From positions 62,001 through 126,000 of the forward strand of contig WGNL01000023.1 of NCBI GenBank assembly GCA_016124585.1: DNA of 64,000 nt. The letters are read 5' to 3'. Under the pieces are notes generated by a model. It ran no database searches and had not been told where the DNA came from. It saw nothing but the letters and a program-made list of their open reading frames with translations. Below are positions 25,553 to 34,391 of this stretch, in pieces (position 1 is the first letter of the stretch; each line of letters starts with the position of its first letter). Made by a program: the position numbers and the translations under genes. This DNA is from Bacteroidota bacterium. Lineage in GTDB: Bacteria > Bacteroidota > Bacteroidia > Chitinophagales > Saprospiraceae.

Positions 25553-25579
25553 TAGAGACGCCATGCATGGCGTCTCTAC
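25553..25579. repeat. REP palindrome between hsdM and hsdS (last copy)
   Basis: Core GACGCCATGCATGGCGTC at 25557-25574 with one flank mismatch, 35 bp past the hsdM stop codon. Confidence 0.8.
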
Positions 25580-25613
25580 GACACCGGGAAAACATTCCCC
25601 CATCGAACCTCCA

Positions 25614-27203
25614 TCAAAATGGCATCGCAATGCCCAATTCCCGACAATACCCGGCAATGGTTTCGTCCGTGGAGGCCATGCGGGTTTGCAGCGTCTTCAA
25701 TTCCTCGGCCACGGCATCTATGTCCACTGGTTCCTCCGCCTCGAAGGTGTCCACGTAGCGGGGGATGTTCAGGTTATAGTCATTGGCGGCAATGTCCGTG
25801 AGACTGGCCCTGTGGCTGTATTTTTCGGTTTCCTCCCGCTGGCGGTATGTGCTCACGATTTTCTCGATATGCTCGTCCCGCAGCATGTTCTGGGTCTTCA
25901 CCTTTTCAAATTCATTGCTGGCGTCTATGAACAGGATGTCGTTGGGGTGTTCCCGGCATTTTTTCAAGACCATGATGCAGGTAGGTATGCTGGTGCCAAA
26001 GAAGATATTGGCGGGCAATCCTATGACGGCATCGAGGTAGTTCTTCTGTTCGATGAGGTAGCGGCGGATGTGCAGCTCTGCACCACCCCGGAACAGCGCA
26101 CCGTGGGGCAGCACCAGCGCCATGATGCCGTTTTCGGCGAGGTGGTAAACCATGTGCTGCACGAAGGCGAAATCGGCCTTGCTGCTGGGGGCCAGTTTAC
26201 CGTACTGGCTGAAGCGGTCGTCAGAAAGGTGCAAGGGGTTAGCGCTCCACTGTGCGGAGAAAGGCGGGTTGGCCACCACCGCCTCGGCGATGAGGTCGGG
26301 GTGTTGCGGCCGTTCCAGCGTATCTTCCTGCTTGATGTCGAAGCGGCTGTAATGCACGCCGTGCATTATCATGTTCATGCGGGCAAGGTTGTAGGTGGTG
26401 CGGTTCATCTCCTGCCCGTAGAAGTGGCCTACATCCTTCACCTCCCTTGCCACCCGTAATAATAAAGAGCCGGAGCCGCAGGTGGGGTCATAGACGGATT
26501 TCAGCTTTTGCTTGCCCGTGGTCACGATTTTGGCCAATATCTTGCTCACCGCCTGCGGGGTGTAGAATTCACCCGCCTTCTTGCCCGCCCCGCTGGCAAA
26601 CTGGCCGATGAGGTATTCGTAGGCATCGCCCAATACGTCTCGTTCCGTTTCCGCCAACCGGAAATCAATCTTGTCGAGGTGCGACAGCACTTTCACAATA
26701 ATGGTATTGCGGGCTTCGGGCGTCTTGCCCAGTTTGGTGGAGTTGAGGTCCATGTCCTCGAAGAGGTTGTCGAAGTCCTCCTCGCTCTCCGTGCCCATCG
26801 TGCTGAGCTGAATGTTCATCAGGATTTTTTGGAGGTCGCCGAGGATGAACACGGTTTTCTCCTCATCGTCATCCTCCAAATCATTGTCGTCTCCCCTACC
26901 TCGTTTTGCCAATTCCGTGAAAAGTTCTTCGGGCCGCAGGAAGTAGCCCAATTGCTCCAAAGCCTCCTCTTTCAGTTCTTTCATGAAACCCTCATAATCG
27001 GGCATTTGCGGCGTGAGTTCCGTAAAGCGGATTTTGTCCTGCTCCAGTATGCTGTCGGCAAACTGCTCCATCCGCTCACTGAGGTATTTGTAGAAAATGA
27101 AGCCAAGGATATAGTCCCGAAATTCGTCGGCGTTCATCTTGCCCCGCAGGGTATTGGCGATGTTCCAAAGTTGTTTGTCCAGTTCTCGTTTGTGTTCTTC
27201 CAT
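25614..27203 (-). CDS. hsdM: Type I DNA methyltransferase HsdM
   Basis: A 529-aa N6-adenine methyltransferase subunit. The N-terminal HsdM_N helical domain begins LDKQLWNIANTLRGKMNADE. The SAM-binding motif I is DPTCGSGSLLL (about residue 250) and the catalytic motif IV is NPPF (about 315, VANPPFSAQW). The start at 27203 is chosen because it lies at the normal distance from LWNIANTLRG and excludes a palindrome-derived upstream extension (27269-27301). First gene of the hsdM-hsdS-RAYT-hsdR series on the minus strand. Confidence 0.94.
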   Translation of the reverse strand: MEEHKRELDKQLWNIANTLRGKMNADEFRDYILGFIFYKYLSERMEQFADSILEQDKIRFTELTPQMPDYEGFMKELKEEALEQLGYFLRPEELFTELAKRGRGDDNDLEDDDEEKTVFILGDLQKILMNIQLSTMGTESEEDFDNLFEDMDLNSTKLGKTPEARNTIIVKVLSHLDKIDFRLAETERDVLGDAYEYLIGQFASGAGKKAGEFYTPQAVSKILAKIVTTGKQKLKSVYDPTCGSGSLLLRVAREVKDVGHFYGQEMNRTTYNLARMNMIMHGVHYSRFDIKQEDTLERPQHPDLIAEAVVANPPFSAQWSANPLHLSDDRFSQYGKLAPSSKADFAFVQHMVYHLAENGIMALVLPHGALFRGGAELHIRRYLIEQKNYLDAVIGLPANIFFGTSIPTCIMVLKKCREHPNDILFIDASNEFEKVKTQNMLRDEHIEKIVSTYRQREETEKYSHRASLTDIAANDYNLNIPRYVDTFEAEEPVDIDAVAEELKTLQTRMASTDETIAGYCRELGIAMPF

Positions 27204-27268
27204 TGATTCGTTTGATTCAATAAAAAGACCTTCCAAGCTCCTAAAGTCCTGAAAGGTCTTCATGTTCC

Positions 27269-27301
27269 AGCCCTGACAGGTTTCCAAAACCTGTCAGGGC
27301 T
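27269..27301. repeat. Palindrome upstream of hsdM
   Basis: Perfect 15-bp arms AGCCCTGACAGGTTT/AAACCTGTCAGGGCT with a 3-nt loop. It resembles the palindrome at 55523-55555 (shared ACAGGTTT) and may belong to a second REP-like family. Confidence 0.65.
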
Positions 27302-27427
27302 AATCCTTGTGCTGCATTGAATGGGCGTCTAACAGTTCTCATGTCTTGGATTTCTAGTGCGGCGCAAGTTAGTCAAACCACGGATAAATAAAACCATGCA
27401 TGTTTTTAAAAAAATCCTCGGCATCGG

Positions 27428-27806
27428 CCATTTCCGGTCGGCCATTGATTAGTAAATGGATGGCATCGTTTATTCTATGGAAGACATTGACCTCTAAATG
27501 GGTGACATTGATTAGTAATTTTTTGAGAGCTGGCTTTTTCCCGACAGCTTATGTTTATGTCGGGGATGCCATGATTTAGTAAATGCCAGCCGAAGCTTAG
27601 TAATTCCTCGACTTCGTTTAGTAAATCCTGGATTATGATTAGTAATTCCTCGGCTTTGATTGGTAAATGGCTCCCTTTGTTTACTTCCTGGCCGATTGTG
27701 TGAAGGGACGGGGTGCTTGTCTGAATATAAATCTTGCCTTTGTTTAGTAAAAAGGTGCCTTTGCTTTGTTCCGGACGCCCTTTTGTTTAATCTAGGTTGC
27801 GTATGT
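27428..27806. repeat. Degenerate 21-bp-period tandem array (array 1)
   Basis: About 18 units of 21 bp, best units TTAGTAAATGCCAGCCGAAG.. and TTAGTAATTCCTCGACTTCG.., starting every 21 bp at 27449, 27470, 27491, and so on, with one 1-nt slip at 27575. The conserved half is TTAGTAAwT; the other half is variable and GC-richer. On the minus strand the array reads as heptads of the type FTKxxxx. It lies 430 bp before the 28237 gene. The rest of 27204-28158 contains no gene I can support. Confidence 0.7.
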
Positions 27807-27808
27807 TG

Positions 27809-27935
27809 GTTGATAATAGTTGATAACAGTTGATTTTTGCGAATTAGTAGGCAAAAATCAACCGTTATCAACCTCATCAACTGTTATCAACCGTTATCAA
27901 CCGTTATCAACCCTTATCACCCTCATCAACCTTGC
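27809..27935. repeat. Inverted and direct repeats of TTATCAACCG type
   Basis: Left arm 27809-27840 and right arm 27851-27881 form a long hairpin (TTGATTTTTGC/GCAAAAATCAA at its tip). The right side continues as seven or eight 9-10-bp units CAACCGTTAT or CAACCTCAT to 27935. It resembles iterons in form only; no replication gene is nearby. Confidence 0.6.
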
Positions 27936-28158
27936 CTTTTCTAAGCTATCCACAACTTGAGTTATTCAGTTCTTTTTCCAGTGAAGCTGTGTCGTCCGCT
28001 TTGCTTCAAATATCCTGTGCATAGTCTCAAAAATTATTTGTCAATCAGTTGTTTATACATGTAAATTATTTGGCATGATTGCTGTTGTTTAGAAATAACA
28101 TAGGTGTCCCGGTTCCAACCTGCCACTTATGCATTCACTTCATTTTTTTAATTGTGTA

Positions 28159-28236
28159 TTAGGTATCGACCCTTCATACCGGATGTTTCCACGAATGGAT
28201 TGTTGGGAGGCTGCCTAATCTAAATCTTTCTAAATC
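28159..28236 (+). promoter_or_regulatory. Leader shared by the two paralogous genes (copy 1)
   Basis: Matches 41212-41282 in two blocks: TTAGGTATCGACCCTTCATA and GGATTGTTGGGAGGCTGCCT. The ends TTAGG and CCTAA could close a stem. Conservation of a non-coding leader between diverged paralogues suggests a cis-regulatory or RNA role. Confidence 0.45.
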
Positions 28237-29382
28237 ATGGCTAAAAAAACAGCCTCCCTGCAGGTAGCTGCCACGGCTACCGCACCCAAGAGCACCAAAA
28301 AGGTGCTTAATTCCCTCCCCTGCGCATTGAAATATTACTGGCAGTATGCCTTGCTGGCCTGGGGCTATTGCAGGGAAAACCTAGCCCAGTTCGCTGTGGA
28401 GCGGCCCTACTTCACGGAAGCATTTATTGATGACCAAGTGGCATTGGTGTATTCCACAGAGGCACTTCCTAACAATGCAACGAGGCGCTCCCTGTCCAAA
28501 GAGCAGGGCATTACCTTGAAGGCCAACAGGCAGATTGTGTTCGACGAGGGCCAGAAGCTGGGCCTTGCCATTGACTATGCCTACCGCTTCGAACCCAAGG
28601 AAGTGGCGCAGGTGCAGCGCACGGCGGCAGGCCTGGACGCCCTTTCTGCCGCATCGCCGACCAATTGGGGTGATGTCGCTATCTTCATCACGGCGGGCAA
28701 GAACTACCTTACAGCGAACAATGACATGCTGGTGGCAGCGGGTGCCATCAATGCTGATTTCTCCACGAATTTCACAGCCGTGGGCGATGCCTTCAACACC
28801 ATCTGGGACGGGGTGCTGCTACAACGGAAAAAGGCCAAGGACGGCACCCAGGCGGTGGTCGATGGTATCGAGCTTATCAAAAAGGAACTGAACCCGATGC
28901 TGAAATTGGGGAGTGAAACAATTTTCAAGTACGACCCCATCAAGCGGGATTTGTTCACCATCGATAGGCTGGTGGCATCCGTCAAGAGCCACTACCCTGC
29001 CAAGGTGCTTGGCCGCACCAACTCGACCACCACGGAGCTGCCCATCGGCGGGGTATTGGTGGAGGTGCTTTACATGCCCGACAAGACGGCCATCACCGAT
29101 GCCAAGGGCCGCTACGAAATCCAGTTGGCTGCTGGCACTTATACCCTTCGCTTCACGTCCTACGGCACTGTGCCTTTCGAACAGGTCGTGCTGCTGGATG
29201 CAGGGGTTGGCCGCCGGGTGAACGTGTTGCTGTCGCCGATGGAGGCTGCACAAACTGCATCCAAGGAGGTAACTCCGCCACCTGCTACCATGAATGAGGT
29301 GCTGGCCAATGCGATGAAAGAGGTGGCCGCTGTCCCTACGAACGGTCAGGTTGCTTCTGAAAATGGCCATGCGGTGGCTTAA
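28237..29382 (+). CDS. Unknown protein with C-terminal carboxypeptidase-regulatory-like domain (paralogue A)
   Basis: A 381-aa protein without signal peptide. Residues about 25-260 form a helical region of unknown fold (LPCALKYYWQYALLAWGYCR, RPYFTEAFID, ANNDMLVAAGAINADFSTNF). Residues about 265-345 form a beta-sandwich of the carboxypeptidase-regulatory/CNA-B type (IGGVLVEVL, ITDAKGRYEIQLAAGTYTLR). The tail is Ala/Pro/Glu-rich. It is clearly homologous over its length to the 41283 gene. Both have a 21-bp-period array and a shared leader upstream. Function is unknown. The N-terminal Lys/Ala/Thr-rich stretch could be flexible or nucleic-acid-binding. Confidence 0.8.
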   Translation: MAKKTASLQVAATATAPKSTKKVLNSLPCALKYYWQYALLAWGYCRENLAQFAVERPYFTEAFIDDQVALVYSTEALPNNATRRSLSKEQGITLKANRQIVFDEGQKLGLAIDYAYRFEPKEVAQVQRTAAGLDALSAASPTNWGDVAIFITAGKNYLTANNDMLVAAGAINADFSTNFTAVGDAFNTIWDGVLLQRKKAKDGTQAVVDGIELIKKELNPMLKLGSETIFKYDPIKRDLFTIDRLVASVKSHYPAKVLGRTNSTTTELPIGGVLVEVLYMPDKTAITDAKGRYEIQLAAGTYTLRFTSYGTVPFEQVVLLDAGVGRRVNVLLSPMEAAQTASKEVTPPPATMNEVLANAMKEVAAVPTNGQVASENGHAVA

Positions 29383-29400
29383 GCCAATGCTTTTTTGAAA

Positions 29401-29505
29401 CATGGGGCATCCCGGATTTCTATGGTCGCTTGCCGTCGGCAAATGGTCATTGATTGCTGCCAATATTTTGCCTATCATGGGGCTGGAAATTCGGGGTGCC
29501 CCATG
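29401..29505. repeat. Imperfect inverted repeat after paralogue A
   Basis: 20-nt arms CATGGGGCATCCCGGATTTC (29401-29420) and its inverse at 29486-29505 with two mismatches, separated by 65 nt that include a TTGCCGTCGGCAA palindrome. It is not a compact terminator. Downstream, TATATTTG near 29597-29604 may be the -7 box of the next gene. Confidence 0.5.
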
Positions 29506-29628
29506 CTTTTCAAGCTCATCAACTTCTTCTGCCAATCTCCGCCCATACCTTGGCTCACGCAGCATCATTTTTTTATGCTTTTAATTCAATAGGCAATTAT
29601 ATTTGCACCATCACAAAATCATTTCAAC

Positions 29629-30270
29629 ATGAAACACCTCTTATTGTCTCTATTCCTGCTCAGTTCGCTGTGCCTATATGGCCAGAAAAAGGAGAAACCT
29701 GTCTATTTCCTGAAACTGCAAGGGGCACTGCTCTATGATGTCCATCCGAAGAACGACTATTTGGGCATCAACCTCATCAACCTGGGTCGGGCGAAATACT
29801 ATGACGGCATCCTTCGGGGCCTCGATTTGGAATTTATTCGTTACAATTCCGGAGGTCAGGAAAAGGTGGAGGACTACACCAAATGGAGCAAGGAGCGTAC
29901 CTCGTTCGAGCTGGAATATTACAGGTCGTACCCCATCATCGGTGGTATTGAAAACGGCTTTTTCATAGGCCCAAGCGCTTCACTGCTTTATTCTCAAAGC
30001 ACTTTCATGCCGAACAATTCCACCAGAAAGCGCACGGATGAAATCTGCGAATGCCTCGGCTTGGGGGCCAAATTGGACTTCTTCCGCAAAATCAGCAAAT
30101 CCGTTTACCTGGATATTGGCACCCGTTTTACCCTGCTGGATTTGGGCTTTCAAATCACGCAGGGCTATGACCCTACGCTGCCGAAAAAGTCCCAGCGCAC
30201 CAAGGATTTCAGCGCCGATTTTTTGCGCAGCCAGTTTCAATTGATGGTAGGGGTGAATTTTAAGCTGTAA
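29629..30270 (+). CDS. Probable outer-membrane beta-barrel protein
   Basis: A 213-aa protein with signal peptide MKHLLLSLFLLSSLCLYGQ. The mature sequence alternates polar and aromatic residues in about eight strands (VYFLKLQGALLYDV, GLDLEFIRYNSGG, VYLDIGTRFTLLDLGF) and ends FQLMVGVNFKL, a typical outer-membrane insertion strand. Small eight-stranded barrels of this type are common in Bacteroidota. Specific function unknown. A -7-like TATATTTG lies about 25-32 nt upstream. Confidence 0.72.
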   Translation: MKHLLLSLFLLSSLCLYGQKKEKPVYFLKLQGALLYDVHPKNDYLGINLINLGRAKYYDGILRGLDLEFIRYNSGGQEKVEDYTKWSKERTSFELEYYRSYPIIGGIENGFFIGPSASLLYSQSTFMPNNSTRKRTDEICECLGLGAKLDFFRKISKSVYLDIGTRFTLLDLGFQITQGYDPTLPKKSQRTKDFSADFLRSQFQLMVGVNFKL

Positions 30271-30384
30271 CGACCTTGGCCAGCCTTGCTTTTTGAAAAC
30301 GTGCTGCCTAACAATCATCGTAGAAATACAGGCTATACCTTCGTGCTATTTTAGCGTAGCTTGGCGCTTTCAAAATGATACATC

Positions 30385-33198
30385 ATGCGCCATTGCCTGC
30401 TTATTTCAGTTGTCAGTCTGTCGTTTTCGGTGGGTATCACCGCACAAGTGTCCGTACTGACCCAGCACAACAACACCTACCGCACCGGTTGGAACGATAG
30501 GGAAACGGTGCTGAACCATAGCAATGTTTTACCTGGAAAATTTGGTCTGATGGGCACGCTGGCCGTGGACGACCAAGTGTATGCGCAGCCGTTGGTAGCG
30601 CTGGATGTGACCATCGGGAGCTTTACCGGTTCGGTATTGTACGTGGGCACGGTGAACAACACCCTGTACGCCTTTAACGCCGATGACGTGACCTCCCCTG
30701 CCCCACTGTGGCAAACGAACTTGAACCCCGCCGGGCAGCGTGCGCCCGATATTTTCGATTTGGAGGACAACGAACACGGCAAGCCCTGCGGCGGCAATTA
30801 CCGTGATTTTTCCGGGAAACTGGGGCTGGTAGGCTCGCCCGTGATAGACTCCATTTCGAAGACGATATACGTCGCCACCAAGACCGTTGATGCCAATGGG
30901 AATTTTTATGCCTACCTGAACGCCTTGGACATCACGACGGGCCAACACCGGGCAGGAAGCCCCCATCTGATTGAGGCGCAGTCCAATGGCACTGGCGATG
31001 GCAACGTGAACGGCATCATTGCCTACGATGCCAAATTTCAAAACCAGCGGCCAGCCTTGCTGCTGTACAACAATACGGTGTATGTGGCCAGTGCTTCCCA
31101 TTGCGATTGGGGACCGTATCATGGCTGGATACTTGGCTTTGATGCCACGACCCTCGACCTGGAATACACCTACAATGCTACGCCCAATGGTTGGGCTGCC
31201 GGGATTTGGATGGCTGGGCAGGGGATTTCCATCGGTGATGATGGCAACCTGTACGTATCGACGGGGAATGGCACGACGGGCGCCAACAACAACGACCTGA
31301 CTGGTGGCCGAAGCGAGAGCCTGCTGAAACTGAGCCCGCAACTGGCGCTGTTGGACTGGTTCACCCCTGCCAATTACCAATACCTGGACGACCTCGACCT
31401 CGACTATGGTTGCGACGGTGTTTTGATCATCCCCAATACCAGTACCACTATTTCAGGCTCGAAAGAGGGGCTTTCCTATGTGGTGGATTACAACGATATG
31501 GGAAGGCTAACTCCGGGCAATACGCAGGTGAAGGATACGCTAATATTCAACCCCATCAATACGGGCTTTGTGCATGTACACGGTTCGCCTGTTTATGCAA
31601 AGCTCAGCACTGGGGAGTTTGTCTATGCCTGGGCAGAATCCTTCAAAATCAGGCAGTTTGAATTTGACGGCAGTACGCATACTTTCCTGAACGACTTCAA
31701 ACAAGGCAACCGTAACCTCGATAATGGGATGCCGGGGGCAATGTTGTCCGTCTCCAGCCACCAGCAGGATACCGCTTCAGCCATTGTTTGGGCCTGCTTC
31801 CCTACCAGCGGCAATGCCAACAACCAAGTGCGGCCAGGCACCTTGGCCGCTTACCGGGCCAATGATGTGAGCAAAGGGGAGCTTTGGAACAGCGACATGA
31901 ATGAACATGATGTGCTGGGGAATTTTGCGAAGTTTAATTCACCGACTATTGCCAATGGGAAGGTCTATACGCCTACTTTTTCCAATTGCATTAAAATATA
32001 TGGGGAACTATGTGCTGATCCTATTTCAAATATACAATATGGGGATGGTATCGGTTTAAAAGCGGAATATTATAGCAATACTCCCGGCAATGATTTTCCG
32101 ATGGATGCCGATATTGTAAAATTGGACAAAAACATCAACAACAACTGGGGAAGTGAGGCTCCATTGGCTGGCATAAGCAATGATTATTTTAAAGTGAGAT
32201 GGACAGGGAAATTGCGGCCATTGACGGACGATAATTATACCATATACCTGACGGCAAGCGATGCAGCAAGGCTTTGGATAAACAATGCGTTGGTCATTGA
32301 TCATTGGATGGCTGGCCCTGTTAATACCTATACTTATACGCTGGCTCTTCAAGCCAATATGGACTATGATATTGTGTTGGAATATTTCTCTAGTACCAAC
32401 AATGCTTCCTGCACTTTGCAATGGAGTGCTCCCGGTATCTGCAAGGAGGTAATTCCGAGTTCCCAATTGTTTGCCCCAGTGGCGGCATGTACTGGAACTG
32501 GCACGGGGCTGAACGCTGCCTATTTCAGCAATACGCCCGTAGCGGCGCCATTCCCGGCGGTGGCTACGGTGGAGACCGTCGTGCCGACCATAGACTTTAA
32601 TTGGGGACAGGGTGCTCCCGCTGGCATCAGCCCAGATTTGTTCAAGGCCCGGTTTACGGGTTATATCCAAAGCACCGATGCTGGCACTTACACGTTCTAC
32701 GCCACTGCGGACGACGGCGTGAGGCTTTGGGTCAATAATATCCTGCTCGTGGATGCCTGGGTCGACCAAGGCGAGACCGAGTACCAGGCACAAATCAACC
32801 TAGATGCCTGCACGGCTTATCCGCTGCGCATGGAATATTATGAAAACGGCGGGGCTGCGCTGTGCAAACTGGCCTGGAGCGGCCCCATTTTCGAGCGGCA
32901 GCCTGTGTCTTCCGTGCAATTGACGGCGACCGAGGAGGTTCTAAGCCCTGATGACTTCCTATTGTACCCAAACCCTGCCGATGAGTCCATTACCATTGAA
33001 TCGGCTATAGCGTTTAAGGAAAAAGATTCCTTCGCCATCTATGACGTATTGGGCAGGCAAGTAGGTGCAGTCATTCATGTCCTACCCGGCACCCGGCAAG
33101 TCACTATTCCAGTACATGTCTTGGCCAATGGCGTTTATTGGTTGAGGATGACCACTGCCGATGGTAAAGTCAATAGCAGGAAATTTGTAAGGGGCTGA
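30385..33198 (+). CDS. T9SS-exported protein: PQQ-type propeller, two PA14 domains, sorting domain
   Basis: A 937-aa secreted protein. After the signal peptide (SFSVGITAQVS) comes a PQQ/quinoprotein-like beta-propeller (about 20-540; LTQHNNTYRTGWN, VLYVGTVNNTLYAFN). Two PA14 domains follow: about 555-685 (GIGLKAEYYSNTPG to CTLQWSAP) and 705-835 (GTGLNAAYFSNTPV to LAWSGP). The end is a type A T9SS sorting domain (DDFLLYPNPADESITIES to GVYWLRMTTADGKVNSRKFV). PA14 domains bind carbohydrate in several families. The protein is likely released or surface-anchored and may bind sugars. No catalytic residues are assigned. Confidence 0.88.
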   Translation: MRHCLLISVVSLSFSVGITAQVSVLTQHNNTYRTGWNDRETVLNHSNVLPGKFGLMGTLAVDDQVYAQPLVALDVTIGSFTGSVLYVGTVNNTLYAFNADDVTSPAPLWQTNLNPAGQRAPDIFDLEDNEHGKPCGGNYRDFSGKLGLVGSPVIDSISKTIYVATKTVDANGNFYAYLNALDITTGQHRAGSPHLIEAQSNGTGDGNVNGIIAYDAKFQNQRPALLLYNNTVYVASASHCDWGPYHGWILGFDATTLDLEYTYNATPNGWAAGIWMAGQGISIGDDGNLYVSTGNGTTGANNNDLTGGRSESLLKLSPQLALLDWFTPANYQYLDDLDLDYGCDGVLIIPNTSTTISGSKEGLSYVVDYNDMGRLTPGNTQVKDTLIFNPINTGFVHVHGSPVYAKLSTGEFVYAWAESFKIRQFEFDGSTHTFLNDFKQGNRNLDNGMPGAMLSVSSHQQDTASAIVWACFPTSGNANNQVRPGTLAAYRANDVSKGELWNSDMNEHDVLGNFAKFNSPTIANGKVYTPTFSNCIKIYGELCADPISNIQYGDGIGLKAEYYSNTPGNDFPMDADIVKLDKNINNNWGSEAPLAGISNDYFKVRWTGKLRPLTDDNYTIYLTASDAARLWINNALVIDHWMAGPVNTYTYTLALQANMDYDIVLEYFSSTNNASCTLQWSAPGICKEVIPSSQLFAPVAACTGTGTGLNAAYFSNTPVAAPFPAVATVETVVPTIDFNWGQGAPAGISPDLFKARFTGYIQSTDAGTYTFYATADDGVRLWVNNILLVDAWVDQGETEYQAQINLDACTAYPLRMEYYENGGAALCKLAWSGPIFERQPVSSVQLTATEEVLSPDDFLLYPNPADESITIESAIAFKEKDSFAIYDVLGRQVGAVIHVLPGTRQVTIPVHVLANGVYWLRMTTADGKVNSRKFVRG

Positions 33199-33266
33199 GG
33201 GTAGTTACCTTTGGATGGTAAAACAATGCCTGGCGATGTCCATCTGCCAAGAGGAAAAATGCCCAT

Positions 33267-34283
33267 TCAAAACACCACCACCGCCTTGATTACACCAGCC
33301 TCCGGCGCATACAGTCCCTCGAAGGTTTCGTGCAGTTCCTCAAATGCCAACCGATGGGTAACGTAGCCGTCAATATTGACTGAGCCTTGCCGCAGCAGGT
33401 GGATGAGTTGGGTGAAATCGCTGGCCAAGGCGTTCCGGGAGGCTTTCAAGGTGATTTCCTTTCGATGAAAAAGCGGGTCGGGAAAGCTTACCTCACCAAT
33501 GAAAAGCCCGATGAACACAATCGTGCCGCCAACCGCCACGTATTCCAAGCATTTTTCCATGCTGGCCTTATTGCCCGTTGCATCCAGAACGACGGTAGGC
33601 AGGTCGCCGTGGAGCAATTCCATCAACCTAGCTGGCACGTCGTCATTGAGCAGCACGGTTGTTACCGAAGGGAATTTTTGAGCGACAAAGGCCAAGCGGC
33701 TTTCGTTCATGTCCAACACCAACACTTTGTCCGTCTTGAGCAGGGCCATTGCCACCGTGCCGATGCCGATGGGGCCAGCGCCCACCACCAGTACAGTGTC
33801 GTCCGGCCGAATATCTGCCCGCTCCACGGCATGGCTGCCGATGGCCAGCGGTTCTATCATCGAGACTTGGTCGAGCGAGAGGCCATTGGCAGGGAACACC
33901 AGCTCGGCAGGGTAGCTAAAATATGCTTGCATGGCGCCGTCCTCATGCACACCGAGTACTTTGAGACTGCTGCCACAATTGGTCTTGCCCCGGCGCACCG
34001 CCTGGTCCTCCACCTCGTTCCGGTAGGGCATGACAGTGCATAAATCGCCGATTTCCAACCCGGAAACAGCCTCGCCCATGGCCACCACTTCGGCAGCTAC
34101 CTCATGCCCCAAGATTCTGGGATAGGTGAAAAAAGGCTGCCTGCCCTTGAAGGCATGCAAGTCGGTGCCGCAAACGCCCAATTGCCGCATTTGCAGCAGC
34201 ACATGGCCCGGCGCAGGGGCAGTAGGTGGGGCTTTCTCTATTTTCTTGAAAATTCCGGGTTCTTCCAGTAAAATGGCTGTCAT
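33267..34283 (-). CDS. Zinc-type medium-chain alcohol/polyol dehydrogenase
   Basis: A 338-aa NAD(P)-dependent MDR dehydrogenase. Catalytic zinc ligands are in LGVCGTDLHAF (Cys) and ILGHEVAAEV (His-Glu). The Rossmann motif is VLVVGAGPIGIGTVAMA (about residue 165). The structural zinc site of relatives, normally four Cys, is reduced to one Cys (RRGKTNCGSSLKVLGV), so structural zinc is probably absent. The start at 34283 (MTAILLEEPG) is preferred over an in-frame ATG at 34340. It most resembles polyol or sugar-acid dehydrogenases, but the substrate is not determined. Confidence 0.9.
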   Translation of the reverse strand: MTAILLEEPGIFKKIEKAPPTAPAPGHVLLQMRQLGVCGTDLHAFKGRQPFFTYPRILGHEVAAEVVAMGEAVSGLEIGDLCTVMPYRNEVEDQAVRRGKTNCGSSLKVLGVHEDGAMQAYFSYPAELVFPANGLSLDQVSMIEPLAIGSHAVERADIRPDDTVLVVGAGPIGIGTVAMALLKTDKVLVLDMNESRLAFVAQKFPSVTTVLLNDDVPARLMELLHGDLPTVVLDATGNKASMEKCLEYVAVGGTIVFIGLFIGEVSFPDPLFHRKEITLKASRNALASDFTQLIHLLRQGSVNIDGYVTHRLAFEELHETFEGLYAPEAGVIKAVVVF

Positions 34284-34391
34284 GTTGGTGGTTGTTTTGG
34301 CAAAGGTTGTGAGAACTTTGCAAACTGTCTTTTTTCGCATGTTTTTTCATCGGTCTTGTAACCTTTTCCCGTTTCGTGGCACTTATTAAGT

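Noticed and set aside
25563-27206. Long plus-strand open frames opposite hsdM
   Set aside because: Low-complexity shadows of a well-supported HsdM.
27512-27880. 122-codon minus-strand gene
   Set aside because: It is the translated 21-bp array plus TTATCAACCG repeats; composition is repeat-driven.
27809-27935. Replication origin
   Set aside because: Iteron-like repeats are present, but no replication initiator gene, DnaA-box cluster or skew evidence supports it.
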